Source: Streptomyces sp. SID12501
Lineage (GTDB): Bacteria; Actinomycetota; Actinomycetes; Streptomycetales; Streptomycetaceae
Reading direction: 5' to 3'
Length of the DNA: 64,000 nt
NCBI RefSeq assembly: GCF_010550245.1
Contig: NZ_JAAGLU010000009.1
Span: 1-64,000 of the forward strand
In this document: one piece after another, positions 1 through 8,698 of the stretch
Layout: the number at the start of each line of letters is the position of its first letter
Position numbering within the stretch: position 1 is the first letter of the stretch
The notes under the pieces: generated by a model
The model's database searches: none
What the model was told of the DNA's origin: nothing
Seen by the model: the letters and a program-made list of their open reading frames with translations, nothing else
Translations under genes and position numbers: made by a program

Positions 1-968
1 GGCTGAGCGCCGCGTTGAACCGGCTCGCCGGGGTCCCCGTGCAACGACTGCTGGCCCGCCCCGAGCTGCCGGCCGCCGTCGCCCTGGCCAACCGCGGCCT
101 GCCCGCCCGTACGGTCGAGGGCTTCCTGCGCCCGTTGCTCGCCGCGCTGCTCTGCGACCCCGGGCTGACCACGTCGAGCCGGTGCGCGGATCTCGCGCTG
201 CGGGCGTTCGCGAGCGGCCGGCTGTGTGTGCCGGAGGGCGGCGCGGAGACGCTGCCGGAGCTGCTCGCGCGGTCGCTGCCGCCCGGCACGGTGCACACCG
301 GGGTCCGGGTCACGTCCATCGCCACGAACCTCGTGACCACCGCCGACCACGGCGAACTGCGCTGCCGGGCCGTCCTGGTGGCGACCGACGCGCGCGCCGC
401 CGCCGGTCTGCTGCCCGGCCTGCGCGTACCCGGCTTCCACCCGGTGACCGTCGTCCACCACACGGCCGACGAGGCGCCGTCGACCGGCGCGTTCCTGCTC
501 CTGGACGCGGACCGCGGGGGCCCGGTCGCGCACACGGCGGTGGTCAGCCGCGTGGACCCGTCCCGCTCCCCCGCCGGGCGCCCGCTGATCTCGTCGACGG
601 TGCTGGGCGCCCCTCCGCAGGACGTGGACACGGCAGTGCGGGCCCATCTGTCCCGCCTCTACGGGATGTCCACCACGCGCTGGGAGACGCTCGCCGTGCA
701 CCACACCGCCGAGGCGGTGCCCGCGATGCGTCCGCCGCACGACCTGCGCCGCCCGGTACGGCTGCTGGCGGGCCTGTACGTGTGCGGTGACCACCGGGAC
801 ACGAGCACCGTCCAGGGCGCCCTGCACTCCGGGCACCGGGCCGCGTCCGCGATCCTGACGGATCTGGGCGCGGGCCCGATGCACGCGGCGGAGCCGTTGC
901 GGACGACCGCGACGGCGACGGCGACGGCTGCCTCGGACGAGGAGGAAGAGGAAGCGGCGGCCGCGTGA
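1..968 (+). CDS. FAD-dependent amine-oxidoreductase-like protein (3' part)
   Basis: The reading frame is open to the left edge, so the 5' end with the Rossmann FAD motif is outside the window. The visible ~320 residues end in a motif typical of flavin-containing amine oxidase, protoporphyrinogen oxidase and phytoene desaturase-like proteins: YVCGDHRDTSTVQGALHSG followed by RAASAIL, where the GD...S.QGA..SG segment contacts FAD. The tail is low complexity (a TATATATA run, then five Glu and a run of Ala) and is encoded by gcgacg and gaggaa repeats. The substrate cannot be told. It converges on the next gene with a single base between the two stop codons. Confidence 0.8.
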   Translation, partial: LSAALNRLAGVPVQRLLARPELPAAVALANRGLPARTVEGFLRPLLAALLCDPGLTTSSRCADLALRAFASGRLCVPEGGAETLPELLARSLPPGTVHTGVRVTSIATNLVTTADHGELRCRAVLVATDARAAAGLLPGLRVPGFHPVTVVHHTADEAPSTGAFLLLDADRGGPVAHTAVVSRVDPSRSPAGRPLISSTVLGAPPQDVDTAVRAHLSRLYGMSTTRWETLAVHHTAEAVPAMRPPHDLRRPVRLLAGLYVCGDHRDTSTVQGALHSGHRAASAILTDLGAGPMHAAEPLRTTATATATAASDEEEEEAAAA

Positions 969-969
969 G

Positions 970-2409
970 CTATCCGAACGCGGCGACCTTGTCGCGGTAC
1001 CCCCTGACCGGCGCCGCGTCCCTGTAGGGCTCCAGGCGCCGCTCGAAGTCCCGTACGTACTCGAGCGCCCGCACCGAGCGCATCTCCGTCGCCGCGCCGG
1101 CCGCCTCCGCGCCCAGCTGGCAGGCCTGGTCGAGCTCGCCGAGGCCCAGCCGGGCCGAGGCGAGCACGACACGGCAGAAGAGGCGGCTGCGGGCGAAGGC
1201 GGGGGCGCGCAGCTGGAGCGAGCGCTCCGCGTGCTGGGCGGCGGCCCGGAACTGCTGGAGGTCGCGGTGGCAGTGCCCGAACTCGTCGGCGAGCTGTGCC
1301 TCGTCGAAGAACCGCGCCCAGTGCGGGACCTCGTCGCCGGGCCGGGACGCTTCGAGAGCGCGTTCGGCCCGTACGAGGGAGGCGGTGCAGGCCCTGACCT
1401 CGCCCAGCACCCCGTGGGCGCGCGCCTCACAGGCGTGCAGCAGGGACTGGACGACGGGCGGTGCGGTCGTACCGACACCCTGCTGGGCCACCCGCGCGAG
1501 CTGCACGGCCTCCCGCCCGTGCCCGAGGTAGACGGCCTGCCGGCTCATGGTGGCCAGCACGTACGAGCCGTACGCCCGGTCCGCCGCCGCCTGCGCGAGC
1601 CGCAGCGCCTGGACGAAGTAGCGCTGGGCGAGGCCGTGCGCGGCGATGTCGTACGACGTCCAGCCCGCGAGCCGGGTGAGGTCGGAGGCCGCCGCGAACA
1701 GGCGGCGGCCCGTCTGCTCGCCGTACGTGCCGCGCAGCATGGGCTCGGTCTCGTGTTCGAGGTAGCGGACGAGGGCCTGCCTGGCGTGGCCGCCCCCGTA
1801 GGCGTCGTCGAGGGTGCGGAACAGCTCGCCGACCGAGCGGAGCGCGGCGATGTCACCTCCGGTGACCTTCTGCCCGGGCCCGCGTTCGGCCTGCCCGCGC
1901 TGCCGGGGCACGCCGGGGCGCCCCTGCACGGGCACCCGTACGACGGGCTGGTCGCCTCGCCCGACCCGGTCGTCGGGGCGCCCGATCAGCCAGTCCCGGC
2001 TGGGCACGACGAGCCCGGCCGGAGTGAAGGCGATCTTGCGCAGCTCGGCGTGGCTGCCGGAGTCCTTACGCCACAGCCCGCTGACGATGTCGACGGCCTC
2101 CTCGGGGGTGGACGCGAACTCCAGCCCCGCGTAGACGGGCGCGCAGGCGTCGAGCCCCAGGTCCTGGGCGGTGAGCCGTCTGCCGAGGCGCCGGGTGAAC
2201 ACCTCGGCGATGAGCGCGGGGGTGGTGCCGCGCGGCTGCTGCCCGCGCAGCCAGCGGGTCACCGATGTCTTGTCGTATCTCAGATCAAGGCCGTGTTCGA
2301 GACCGAGCTGGTCGACCCGGCGGGCCAGACCTGCGTTGGAGAATCCCGCTTCTGCGATGAGCGCGGCGAGCTGTCGGTTGGGCGTGCGCTGCGCGGGTCG
2401 TTCCGTCAT
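970..2409 (-). CDS. NsdA-type HTH/TPR transcriptional regulator
   Basis: 479 aa. Residues ~10-75 form an HTH-like region (QLAALIAEAGFSNAGLARRV, then SVTRWLRGQQPR) as in the large Streptomyces regulators related to NsdA. The C-terminal 280 residues are alpha-helical with TPR-like repeats (QALVRYLEHE, HGLAQRYFVQALRLAQAA, CHRDLQQFRAAAQHAERSLQL). An AGGAG lies about 10 nt before the ATG. NsdA-type proteins are known as negative regulators of sporulation and antibiotic production, but the target here is unknown. Residues ~145-180 are a Gly/Arg/Pro-rich linker. It diverges from lipB with ~260 bp between starts. Confidence 0.75.
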   Translation of the reverse strand: MTERPAQRTPNRQLAALIAEAGFSNAGLARRVDQLGLEHGLDLRYDKTSVTRWLRGQQPRGTTPALIAEVFTRRLGRRLTAQDLGLDACAPVYAGLEFASTPEEAVDIVSGLWRKDSGSHAELRKIAFTPAGLVVPSRDWLIGRPDDRVGRGDQPVVRVPVQGRPGVPRQRGQAERGPGQKVTGGDIAALRSVGELFRTLDDAYGGGHARQALVRYLEHETEPMLRGTYGEQTGRRLFAAASDLTRLAGWTSYDIAAHGLAQRYFVQALRLAQAAADRAYGSYVLATMSRQAVYLGHGREAVQLARVAQQGVGTTAPPVVQSLLHACEARAHGVLGEVRACTASLVRAERALEASRPGDEVPHWARFFDEAQLADEFGHCHRDLQQFRAAAQHAERSLQLRAPAFARSRLFCRVVLASARLGLGELDQACQLGAEAAGAATEMRSVRALEYVRDFERRLEPYRDAAPVRGYRDKVAAFG

Positions 2410-2667
2410 CTGCGGTGCGGTCTCCTGCCTTCGGGCCCTCTGATGTGCCCGGATTGCTGGTGAGCAGCCCTATTTGGCCTCGTGAACGGCGCGAATGTAG
2501 CGGAGCGTAAGCAGCCGATCGCACATTCCGCCGCACATTCATCCGATCGTGTGAGAATCGGGCGTCGGACTGACGGGGATCGACCGGACGTACAGTGGCT
2601 TGGGCGCGTTACGTGCCTGACGCACAGCTGCTGAGGAAGCCGCTGAAACAGCCAGGGAGGCGCCCCC
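2410..2667. promoter_or_regulatory. Divergent promoter region of regulator and lipB
   Basis: 258 bp between two divergent starts with no gene. A plausible lipB -10 hexamer, TACAGT, lies near 2591-2596, about 75 bp before the GTG start. No clear operator palindrome was seen. Confidence 0.4.
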
Positions 2668-3480
2668 GTGAGTGGTGAGTTGCGGTTCGTCCGGATGGGA
2701 TTCGGTGCCGACGGCGTCGAGTACGTCGACTACCAGGTGGCCTGGGACGAGCAGCGCAGGGTGCACGCGGCCCGTTTCGCGGACGAGATCCCCGACACCT
2801 GCCTGCTCCTCGAACACCACCCGGTGTACACGGCCGGGCGGCGCACCGATCCGAGCGAGCGGCCCCTCGACGGCACTCCGGTCATCGACGTGGACCGCGG
2901 CGGCAAGATCACCTGGCACGGTCCGGGCCAGCTGGTCGGCTACCCCATCCAGAAGCTGCCGCGTCCGGTGGACGTCGTGGCGCACGTACGGCGACTGGAG
3001 GACGCGCTGATCCGTACTTGTGCGGAGTTCGGGGTGGAGACGTCGCGGGTGGAGGGGCGCAGCGGGGTGTGGGTGCTGGGCGATCCGGTCGAGCAGCGGG
3101 CCGCCGCGCTCGGCGGTCTCTCACTGGACCTGGATCCGCGCCTGACGGACGACGAGTTCGATCCACGGCTGAACGGGCCCGAGTACGCGCCCTCGAACGC
3201 CGGGCAGCGGCGGGAGGACCGGAAGCTGGCTGCGATCGGGATCCGGGTGGCGAAGGGGGTCACGATGCACGGCTTCTCGCTGAACGTGAACCCGGACAAC
3301 GTCTGGTTCGACCGGATCATCCCGTGCGGCATCCGGGACGCGGGGGTCACGTCGCTCGCGAACGAACTGGGGCGGGATGTGACGGTGGGGGAGGTTCTGC
3401 CGGTGGCAGAGCGGCATCTGCGGGACGTGCTGGAGGGCGCGGAGCCGCAGGCGCGGGTGGTCGAAGGGGCTTCGGCCTGA
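2668..3480 (+). CDS. lipB: Octanoyltransferase LipB
   Basis: 270 aa. It transfers octanoate from acyl carrier protein to the lipoyl domains of 2-oxoacid dehydrogenases and the glycine cleavage H protein, the first step of lipoate synthesis; cytosolic. The family signature [17 protein letters not shown] is present, as are the catalytic Lys region ([22 protein letters not shown]) and the catalytic Cys in IPCGI. An insert of about 35 residues ([16 protein letters not shown] and following) precedes the Lys motif and looks like an actinobacterial addition. The GTG start follows a GGGAGG ribosome site. lipA, the next step, follows after a ~215 bp gap that holds a dispersed repeat. Confidence 0.96.
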   Translation: MSGELRFVRMGFGADGVEYVDYQVAWDEQRRVHAARFADEIPDTCLLLEHHPVYTAGRRTDPSERPLDGTPVIDVDRGGKITWHGPGQLVGYPIQKLPRPVDVVAHVRRLEDALIRTCAEFGVETSRVEGRSGVWVLGDPVEQRAAALGGLSLDLDPRLTDDEFDPRLNGPEYAPSNAGQRREDRKLAAIGIRVAKGVTMHGFSLNVNPDNVWFDRIIPCGIRDAGVTSLANELGRDVTVGEVLPVAERHLRDVLEGAEPQARVVEGASA

Positions 3481-3483
3481 CTT

Positions 3484-3600
3484 TTCCTCGCCCCCGCCGC
3501 CCCTACCCGTCCCATCCTCGGCCTGAGGGCTGCGCCCCCAGACCCCCGATTCGACCCTGAACGGGCCTCGTCCTCACACGCCGGACGGGCTGAACGGGAA
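3484..3600. repeat. Dispersed Streptomyces intergenic repeat, copy 1
   Basis: Contains CGCCCCCGCCGCCCCTACCC, GGGCTGCGCCCCCAGACCCCC and CACACGCCGGACGGGCTGAA in that order. The same modules in the same order occur at 13187-13291. I recognise the modules as a common intergenic element of Streptomyces chromosomes. Confidence 0.75.
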
Positions 3601-3697
3601 TGCACCCCCGGTCTCAAAGGTTGCCCGTCTCGTAGGGCGGGAAGCGCACGGGCGTACCCTGGTGTACGCCGAAGAATCGAAGCTACAGGGAGCCATC

Positions 3698-4687
3698 GTG
3701 TCCGCAGTCGCACCCGACGGACGCAAGATGCTGCGCCTGGAGGTCCGGAACGCCCAGACCCCCATCGAGCGCAAGCCCGAGTGGATCAAGACCCGGGCGA
3801 AAATGGGTCCCGAGTACACGAAGATGCAGAACCTCGTGAAGAGCGAGGGCCTGCACACCGTCTGCCAGGAAGCCGGCTGCCCCAACATCTACGAGTGCTG
3901 GGAGGACCGCGAGGCCACCTTCCTCATCGGTGGCGACCAGTGCACCCGGCGCTGCGACTTCTGCCAGATCGACACCGGCAAGCCCGAGGCACTCGACCGC
4001 GACGAGCCCCGCCGAGTCGGCGAGTCCGTGGTCACCATGGACCTCAACTACGCCACCATCACCGGCGTCGCCCGCGACGACCTCGAGGACGGCGGCGCCT
4101 GGCTGTACGCCGAGACCGTGCGCCAGATCCACCAGCAGACCGAGGGACGGGCGGAGGGGCGTACCAAGGTCGAGCTGCTCGCCCCCGACTTCAACGCCGT
4201 ACCGGAGCTGCTGGCCGAGGTGTTCTCCTCCCGGCCCGAGGTCTTCGCGCACAACATCGAGACGGTCCCCCGCATCTTCAAGCGCATCCGCCCCGGCTTC
4301 CGCTACGACCGCTCGCTCAAGGTCATCACCGACGCCCGCGACCACGGTCTGGTCACGAAGTCGAACCTGATCCTCGGCATGGGCGAGACCCGCGAGGAGG
4401 TCAGCGAGGCGCTCCGGCAGCTGCACGAGGCCGGCTGCGAGCTGATCACCATCACCCAGTACCTGCGTCCGACCGTCCGGCACCACCCCGTCGAGCGCTG
4501 GGTCAAGCCGCACGAGTTCGTCGAGCTGAAGGAGGAGGCAGAGCAGATCGGCTTCTCCGGCGTCATGTCCGGCCCGCTGGTGCGTTCCTCGTACCGCGCC
4601 GGCCGCCTCTACCAGATGGCCATGGAGCTGCGTCAGTCAGCCGCTCCGCAGCGGGACGGTTCACACATCGCCTCGCAGGCCGTGTGA
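3698..4687 (+). CDS. lipA: Lipoyl synthase LipA
   Basis: 329 aa radical-SAM enzyme that inserts two sulfurs into the protein-bound octanoyl group. The SAM cluster motif CTRRCDFC gives Cys82, Cys86 and Cys89. The auxiliary sulfur-donating cluster uses Cys56, Cys61 and Cys67 ([12 protein letters not shown]). The C-terminal RSSY motif with the cluster-binding Ser is present. I chose the GTG at 3698 because AGGGAG lies about 7 nt before it; an in-frame GTG at 3662 lacks such a site. It works directly after LipB. Confidence 0.96.
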   Translation: MSAVAPDGRKMLRLEVRNAQTPIERKPEWIKTRAKMGPEYTKMQNLVKSEGLHTVCQEAGCPNIYECWEDREATFLIGGDQCTRRCDFCQIDTGKPEALDRDEPRRVGESVVTMDLNYATITGVARDDLEDGGAWLYAETVRQIHQQTEGRAEGRTKVELLAPDFNAVPELLAEVFSSRPEVFAHNIETVPRIFKRIRPGFRYDRSLKVITDARDHGLVTKSNLILGMGETREEVSEALRQLHEAGCELITITQYLRPTVRHHPVERWVKPHEFVELKEEAEQIGFSGVMSGPLVRSSYRAGRLYQMAMELRQSAAPQRDGSHIASQAV

Positions 4688-4979
4688 ACAACGCTCTTGC
4701 CACCTGACACACCGTCACCCGCCCTGCCCAGCATGGGCGCGGCCAACGTGTGAATTCGCGCACAAGTAACTACCCGCCAGTAACGGCTGATTCCGTGCGG
4801 TCCTGACCGTCCTCCCAGTTGAGGGCATACGTCAGGGCCGCATCGGCGTTTTCACCTTCCGTATCAAGGCTTCACCGGCGTTTGACCGGCAGGTCACGCC
4901 CTGGTAACACCAATCAGTGAGCCTGTCTTTACACGATGTGCACCCTTATCCAGAGCCGTTCCGAGGGGGGACCTCCACC
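4688..4979. promoter_or_regulatory. Long leader before the 66-aa small protein gene
   Basis: 292 bp without a credible gene. It ends in a strong GAGGGGGGA ribosome site just before the next start. The rest has no recognisable operator or strong hairpin. The length suggests a separate promoter with a long 5' leader. Confidence 0.35.
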
Positions 4980-5180
4980 ATGCAGACCGCGCCCGTCCGC
5001 GCCACACCCATCCCGTCGTTCGCCGACGCACTGCGCGCAGTCGAGTCGTTGCTGCTGAACAGCGGCCAGCGCACCGCCCGCCAGAACGCCTGGACCTCCG
5101 TCCAGGAGGACCGCCGTCGCGCCAAGGACCGGGTCGAGGCGCAGCGCGTCCTCGAGCAGGCCCTGGCCACCCACTCCTGA
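4980..5180 (+). CDS. Conserved small protein downstream of lipA
   Basis: 66 aa, mostly helical and strongly basic/acidic in its second half (TARQNAWTSVQEDRRRAKDR). No signal peptide or membrane segment. The ATG is preceded by GAGGGGGGA at a good distance, and Streptomyces genomes carry a similar small gene in this place (recalled as SCO2195-like). Function unknown. An open frame from 4917 also exists but has no ribosome site. Confidence 0.7.
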   Translation: MQTAPVRATPIPSFADALRAVESLLLNSGQRTARQNAWTSVQEDRRRAKDRVEAQRVLEQALATHS

Positions 5181-5260
5181 CCACTGCTCGCACACCTCCC
5201 GGCCGCCTCCCGGCGACACCGCCGTCGTCGGCGCCTCCCAGGCCACGTAGACTTCACGGC

Positions 5261-5959
5261 ATGGCGAGGAAGGAAACCGCGGCGGACGCCGCGAACCCCG
5301 GGCGACTCAAGCAGATCGCTCTGACGTACAAGATGACCCGCAAGGCCGACAAGAAGATCGGTCTCGTACTCGCGGCCGTCGGAATTTTCACCTTCGGTGT
5401 CTTCCTTGCGATCGGCTTCCTGATCGGTCATCCGATCTATCTCGGCATTCTCGGCCTCCTGCTCGCCTTCCTCGCGACGGCGATCGTGTTCGGGCGCCGG
5501 GCCGAGCGGGCCGCCTTCGGGCAGATGGAGGGTCAGCCGGGCGCTGCGGCAGCCGTGCTGGACAACATCGGCCGAGGCTGGACGACGACTCCGGCGGTGG
5601 CGATGAACCGCAGCCAGGACGTGGTGCACCGCGCGGTCGGCAAGGCCGGCATCGTCCTGGTCGCCGAGGGCAACCCGAACCGGGTGAAGAGCCTGCTGGC
5701 CGCCGAGAAGAGGAAGATGGCCCGCATCGTCGCGGACGTACCGGTGCACGACCTGCTGGTCGGCACGGGTGAGGGCCAGATCGAGCTGAAGAAGCTCCGC
5801 ACGACCATGCTGAAGCTGCCCCGCGTTCTCGCCGGCCCCCAGGTGACCGCCACCAACGACCGGTTGCGGGCGATGGGCGACCTGATGAGCAACATGCCGG
5901 TGCCGAAGGGCCCGATGCCCAAGGGGACGCGCATGCCGCGCGGCGGCAAGATGCGCTGA
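5261..5959 (+). CDS. DUF4191 membrane protein
   Basis: 232 aa. A basic N-terminus (RLKQIALTYKMTRKADKK) is followed by two close transmembrane helices at ~38-60 and ~65-85. A cytoplasmic domain follows, and the C-terminus is Met/Pro/Lys/Gly-rich (PVPKGPMPKGTRMPRGGKMR). This is the DUF4191 architecture, which is usually next to lipA in actinobacteria. Function not known. It converges on the RDD gene, with a strong shared hairpin between them. Confidence 0.8.
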   Translation: MARKETAADAANPGRLKQIALTYKMTRKADKKIGLVLAAVGIFTFGVFLAIGFLIGHPIYLGILGLLLAFLATAIVFGRRAERAAFGQMEGQPGAAAAVLDNIGRGWTTTPAVAMNRSQDVVHRAVGKAGIVLVAEGNPNRVKSLLAAEKRKMARIVADVPVHDLLVGTGEGQIELKKLRTTMLKLPRVLAGPQVTATNDRLRAMGDLMSNMPVPKGPMPKGTRMPRGGKMR

Positions 5960-5991
5960 CACAAACGACCTCGTACGACGACAGCGACCTC

Positions 5992-6041
5992 GTACGACGA
6001 TGGGGGCGCCCGGATCACTCCGGGCGCCCCCATCGTCGTAC
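5992..6041. terminator. Bidirectional terminator, 22-bp perfect stem
   Basis: Left arm 5992-6013 (gtacgacgatgggggcgcccgg) and right arm 6020-6041 are perfect complements around a 6-nt loop, atcact. It sits between the convergent DUF4191 and RDD genes and serves both. Confidence 0.85.
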
Positions 6042-6061
6042 ACCCAAGGGCCCGAGAGGAG

Positions 6062-6529
6062 CTAGATCCGTACTTCCACGGTGCGGGCCAGCCGGTCGTG
6101 CAGTCCGCGGCCGTCGCGGTCCCAGACCAGGGGCGGGAGGGCGAGGAAGAACAGGACCGTTCGCAGCGCGGCACGCAGGGGGCTGACGCGGCCGGTGTCC
6201 AGGGCGACGACCCGCAGGCCGAAAAGCCTCTTGCCCGGGGTGTAGCCGAGCGTGCTCAGCGTGAGGAGGAGCAGCGCGAGGAGAATGAGCGGCGCCCAGA
6301 TCTGCGCCGCCTCGTTGTAGCTGTCCGTGATGAGGCCGTATGCGATCAAGAGGCACAGGCCCCAGTCGACGGCCAGCGCGGCGATCCTGCGGCCCGGGCG
6401 GGCGATCGAGCCGGGGCCCTCCTTCGGCAGACCGAGCTGTTCGCCCCGGTATCCGAAGTCGACACCGGCTTCCTCCGCGGCTGCGCGCGGTCCTGAGAGC
6501 CACGATCCGATTACTTGCCTGTTGTCCAC
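6062..6529 (-). CDS. RDD family membrane protein
   Basis: 155 aa. The RDD signature is visible: ARPGRRIAALAVDWGLCLLI opens the first helix, and a second helix follows (APLILLALLLLTL). The conserved TPGKRLFGLRVV and a third hydrophobic segment come after, then DRDGRGLHDRLARTVEV. The N-terminal ~45 residues are soluble. RDD proteins are small membrane proteins of mostly unknown function. It diverges from glnA, so its start lies about 60 bp upstream of the GlnR box. Confidence 0.85.
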   Translation of the reverse strand: MDNRQVIGSWLSGPRAAAEEAGVDFGYRGEQLGLPKEGPGSIARPGRRIAALAVDWGLCLLIAYGLITDSYNEAAQIWAPLILLALLLLTLSTLGYTPGKRLFGLRVVALDTGRVSPLRAALRTVLFFLALPPLVWDRDGRGLHDRLARTVEVRI

Positions 6530-6591
6530 CCGACCACGGTACTGCGCGCGATTTTCGATCCGTACAGGTGGGTCGCCCGGCCGGAGTCCGG

Positions 6592-6629
6592 TTAACTTGG
6601 TCGAAACAAATGGGTCATGCCTGAGAAAT
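6592..6629 (+). promoter_or_regulatory. GlnR-type operator of glnA
   Basis: Four 5-mers at exact 6-nt spacing: TTAAC (6592), GAAAC (6603), GTCAT (6614) and GAAAT (6625). This fits the GlnR consensus gTnAc-n6-GaAAc repeated twice, known from Streptomyces nitrogen genes. It lies about 100 bp before the glnA start. Confidence 0.85.
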
Positions 6630-6726
6630 CACCTGTCCCTATGGTCGGATCCAACGTGTGCCACCGCACTGGCCGCACGAACGAACTACCACCCCGGCAC
6701 GGACGGCCGGGAGTAGGAGGAGCTGG

Positions 6727-8136
6727 ATGTTCCAGAACGCCGACGAGGCCAAGAAGTACATCGCGGACAAGGACGTCAAGTTCGTCGACGTCCGCTTCTG
6801 CGATCTGCCGGGTGTGATGCAGCACTTCACGCTGCCGGCGACGGCCTTCGACCCGGACGAGGAACTTGCCTTCGACGGCTCCTCGATCCGCGGCTTCCAG
6901 GCCATCCACGAGTCCGACATGGCGCTCCGCGCCGACCTGTCCACGGCGCGGGTCGACCCGTTCCGCAAGGACAAGACGGTCAACATCAACTTCTTCATCC
7001 ACGACCCGATCACGGGCGAGCAGTACTCCCGTGACCCGCGGAACGTGGCCAAGAAGGCGGAGGCGTACCTGGCGTCGACCGGTATCGCGGACACCGCGTA
7101 CTTCGGTCCCGAGGCCGAGTTCTACGTGTTCGACAGCGTGCGCTTCGCGACCGGCGCGAACGAGTCCTTCTACCACATCGACTCCGAGGCCGGCGCCTGG
7201 AACACCGGTGCGGTCGAGAACAACCGTGGCTACAAGGTCCGTTACAAGGGCGGCTACTTCCCGACCCCGCCGGTCGACCACTTCGCCGACCTGCGTGCCG
7301 AGATCTCCCTGGAGCTGGCCGCGTCCGGCCTCCAGGTCGAGCGTCAGCACCACGAGGTGGGCACCGCCGGTCAGGCCGAGATCAACTACAAGTTCAACAC
7401 GCTGCTCGCCGCGGCCGACGACCTCCAGCTCTTCAAGTACATCGTGAAGAACGTGGCGTGGCGCAACGGCAAGACCGCGACCTTCATGCCGAAGCCGATC
7501 TTCGGTGACAACGGTTCGGGCATGCACGTCCACCAGTCGCTGTGGACGGCCGGCTCGCCGCTCTTCTACGACGAGGCCGGTTACGCGGGCCTGTCGGACA
7601 TCGCCCGCTACTACATCGGCGGCATCCTCAAGCACGCCCCGTCGCTGCTCGCCTTCACCAACCCGACGGTGAACTCGTACCACCGTCTGGTCCCGGGCTT
7701 CGAGGCGCCGATCAACCTGGTGTACTCGCAGCGCAACCGCTCCGCGGCCATGCGTATCCCGATCACGGGTTCCAACCCGAAGGCCAAGCGCGTCGAGTTC
7801 CGTGCGCCCGACTCCTCCGGCAACCCGTACCTCGCCTTCTCCGCCCTGCTGATGGCGGGCCTGGACGGCATCAAGAACAAGATCGAGCCGGCCGAGCCGA
7901 TCGACAAGGACCTGTACGAGCTGGCTCCCGAGGAGCACGCGAGCGTGGCGCAGGTCCCGACCTCCCTCCCGGCCGTCCTCGACTCCCTCGAGCGCGACCA
8001 CGAGTTCCTCCTCCAGGGCAACGTGTTCACGCCGGACCTGATCGAGACGTGGATCGACTTCAAGCGCACGAACGAGATCGCGCCGATCCAGCTGCGTCCG
8101 CACCCGCACGAGTTCGAGCTGTACTTCGACGTGTGA
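6727..8136 (+). CDS. glnA: Glutamine synthetase type I
   Basis: 469 aa, the normal GSI length. It makes glutamine from glutamate, ammonia and ATP as a cytosolic dodecamer. Beta-Grasp and catalytic signatures are present ([38 protein letters not shown]). The adenylylation site is Tyr397 in DKDLYEL, so the enzyme should be switched off by GlnE, whose gene is at 51-54 kb. The ATG follows GTAGGAGGAGCTGG. Transcription is probably controlled by GlnR at the box upstream. A hairpin terminator follows the gene. Confidence 0.98.
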   Translation: MFQNADEAKKYIADKDVKFVDVRFCDLPGVMQHFTLPATAFDPDEELAFDGSSIRGFQAIHESDMALRADLSTARVDPFRKDKTVNINFFIHDPITGEQYSRDPRNVAKKAEAYLASTGIADTAYFGPEAEFYVFDSVRFATGANESFYHIDSEAGAWNTGAVENNRGYKVRYKGGYFPTPPVDHFADLRAEISLELAASGLQVERQHHEVGTAGQAEINYKFNTLLAAADDLQLFKYIVKNVAWRNGKTATFMPKPIFGDNGSGMHVHQSLWTAGSPLFYDEAGYAGLSDIARYYIGGILKHAPSLLAFTNPTVNSYHRLVPGFEAPINLVYSQRNRSAAMRIPITGSNPKAKRVEFRAPDSSGNPYLAFSALLMAGLDGIKNKIEPAEPIDKDLYELAPEEHASVAQVPTSLPAVLDSLERDHEFLLQGNVFTPDLIETWIDFKRTNEIAPIQLRPHPHEFELYFDV

Positions 8137-8157
8137 TCGACCCGCTCCACCAGCGTT

Positions 8158-8187
8158 CCAGGGCCGTCCCCGCGAGGGGGCGGCCCT
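8158..8187 (+). terminator. Terminator of glnA
   Basis: cagggccgtcccc pairs with gggggcggccctg through a GU/mismatch position, followed by a T-containing tract (gtgtttggg). Located 22 bp after the glnA stop. Confidence 0.7.
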
Positions 8188-8305
8188 GCCGTGTTTGGGC
8201 TGATCGATATCTTTTCCCGCTTCACAGACCGGCCACAGCCAAGGGATCATCCTTGTCTATTGTCCAGACGGTTGTTCGAACCAGACATGAGAGAGGGAAA
8301 CGGGG

Positions 8306-8560
8306 ATGTCCGAACAGGACGACGTGGAGCGGGAGTTCGACGTCAGATGGGCCGACGGCGCCGAGCACAAGGAGCCCTCAGCGCGGGCCCGGATGCTGGC
8401 CGCGCGGTGGAAGGAGAACCCGCCGGAGGCGGTGCCGTTCCGAGGGGGTCCCGACTACTCGGGTCCGCGTCGGTCGTCGTGGGTGTCGACGGCGCTCGTA
8501 CTGGGGTGCGTGGCCGCGGTGATCCTGCTGCTGGGGTACGCGAACTTCCGGGCTCCGTAG
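8306..8560 (+). CDS. Small single-pass membrane protein
   Basis: 84 aa. The acidic soluble N-terminus (MSEQDDVEREFDVRWADGAE) is followed by one C-terminal transmembrane helix at ~62-79 (STALVLGCVAAVILLLGYA) and a very short tail. A purine-rich site (agagagggaaacgggg) precedes the ATG. It resembles a conserved small Streptomyces protein downstream of glnA. Function unknown. Confidence 0.7.
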   Translation: MSEQDDVEREFDVRWADGAEHKEPSARARMLAARWKENPPEAVPFRGGPDYSGPRRSSWVSTALVLGCVAAVILLLGYANFRAP

Positions 8561-8698
8561 TAGCCGTAGCGGCCGTAGCAGCTGCGCTGGGCGTAGCGGC
8601 CGTACCGGAGTGCGTTGCCGGCCGCCCGTATATCGCGCGACCGGCGGCCGGTCCGGGCATACCATCGCGCGATACGGCAGGCTGGACCGGGGGCGGGC

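Noticed and set aside
1231..2463. 410-codon open frame on the + strand
   Set aside because: Antisense to the NsdA-like regulator, which has clear HTH/TPR features and a ribosome site.
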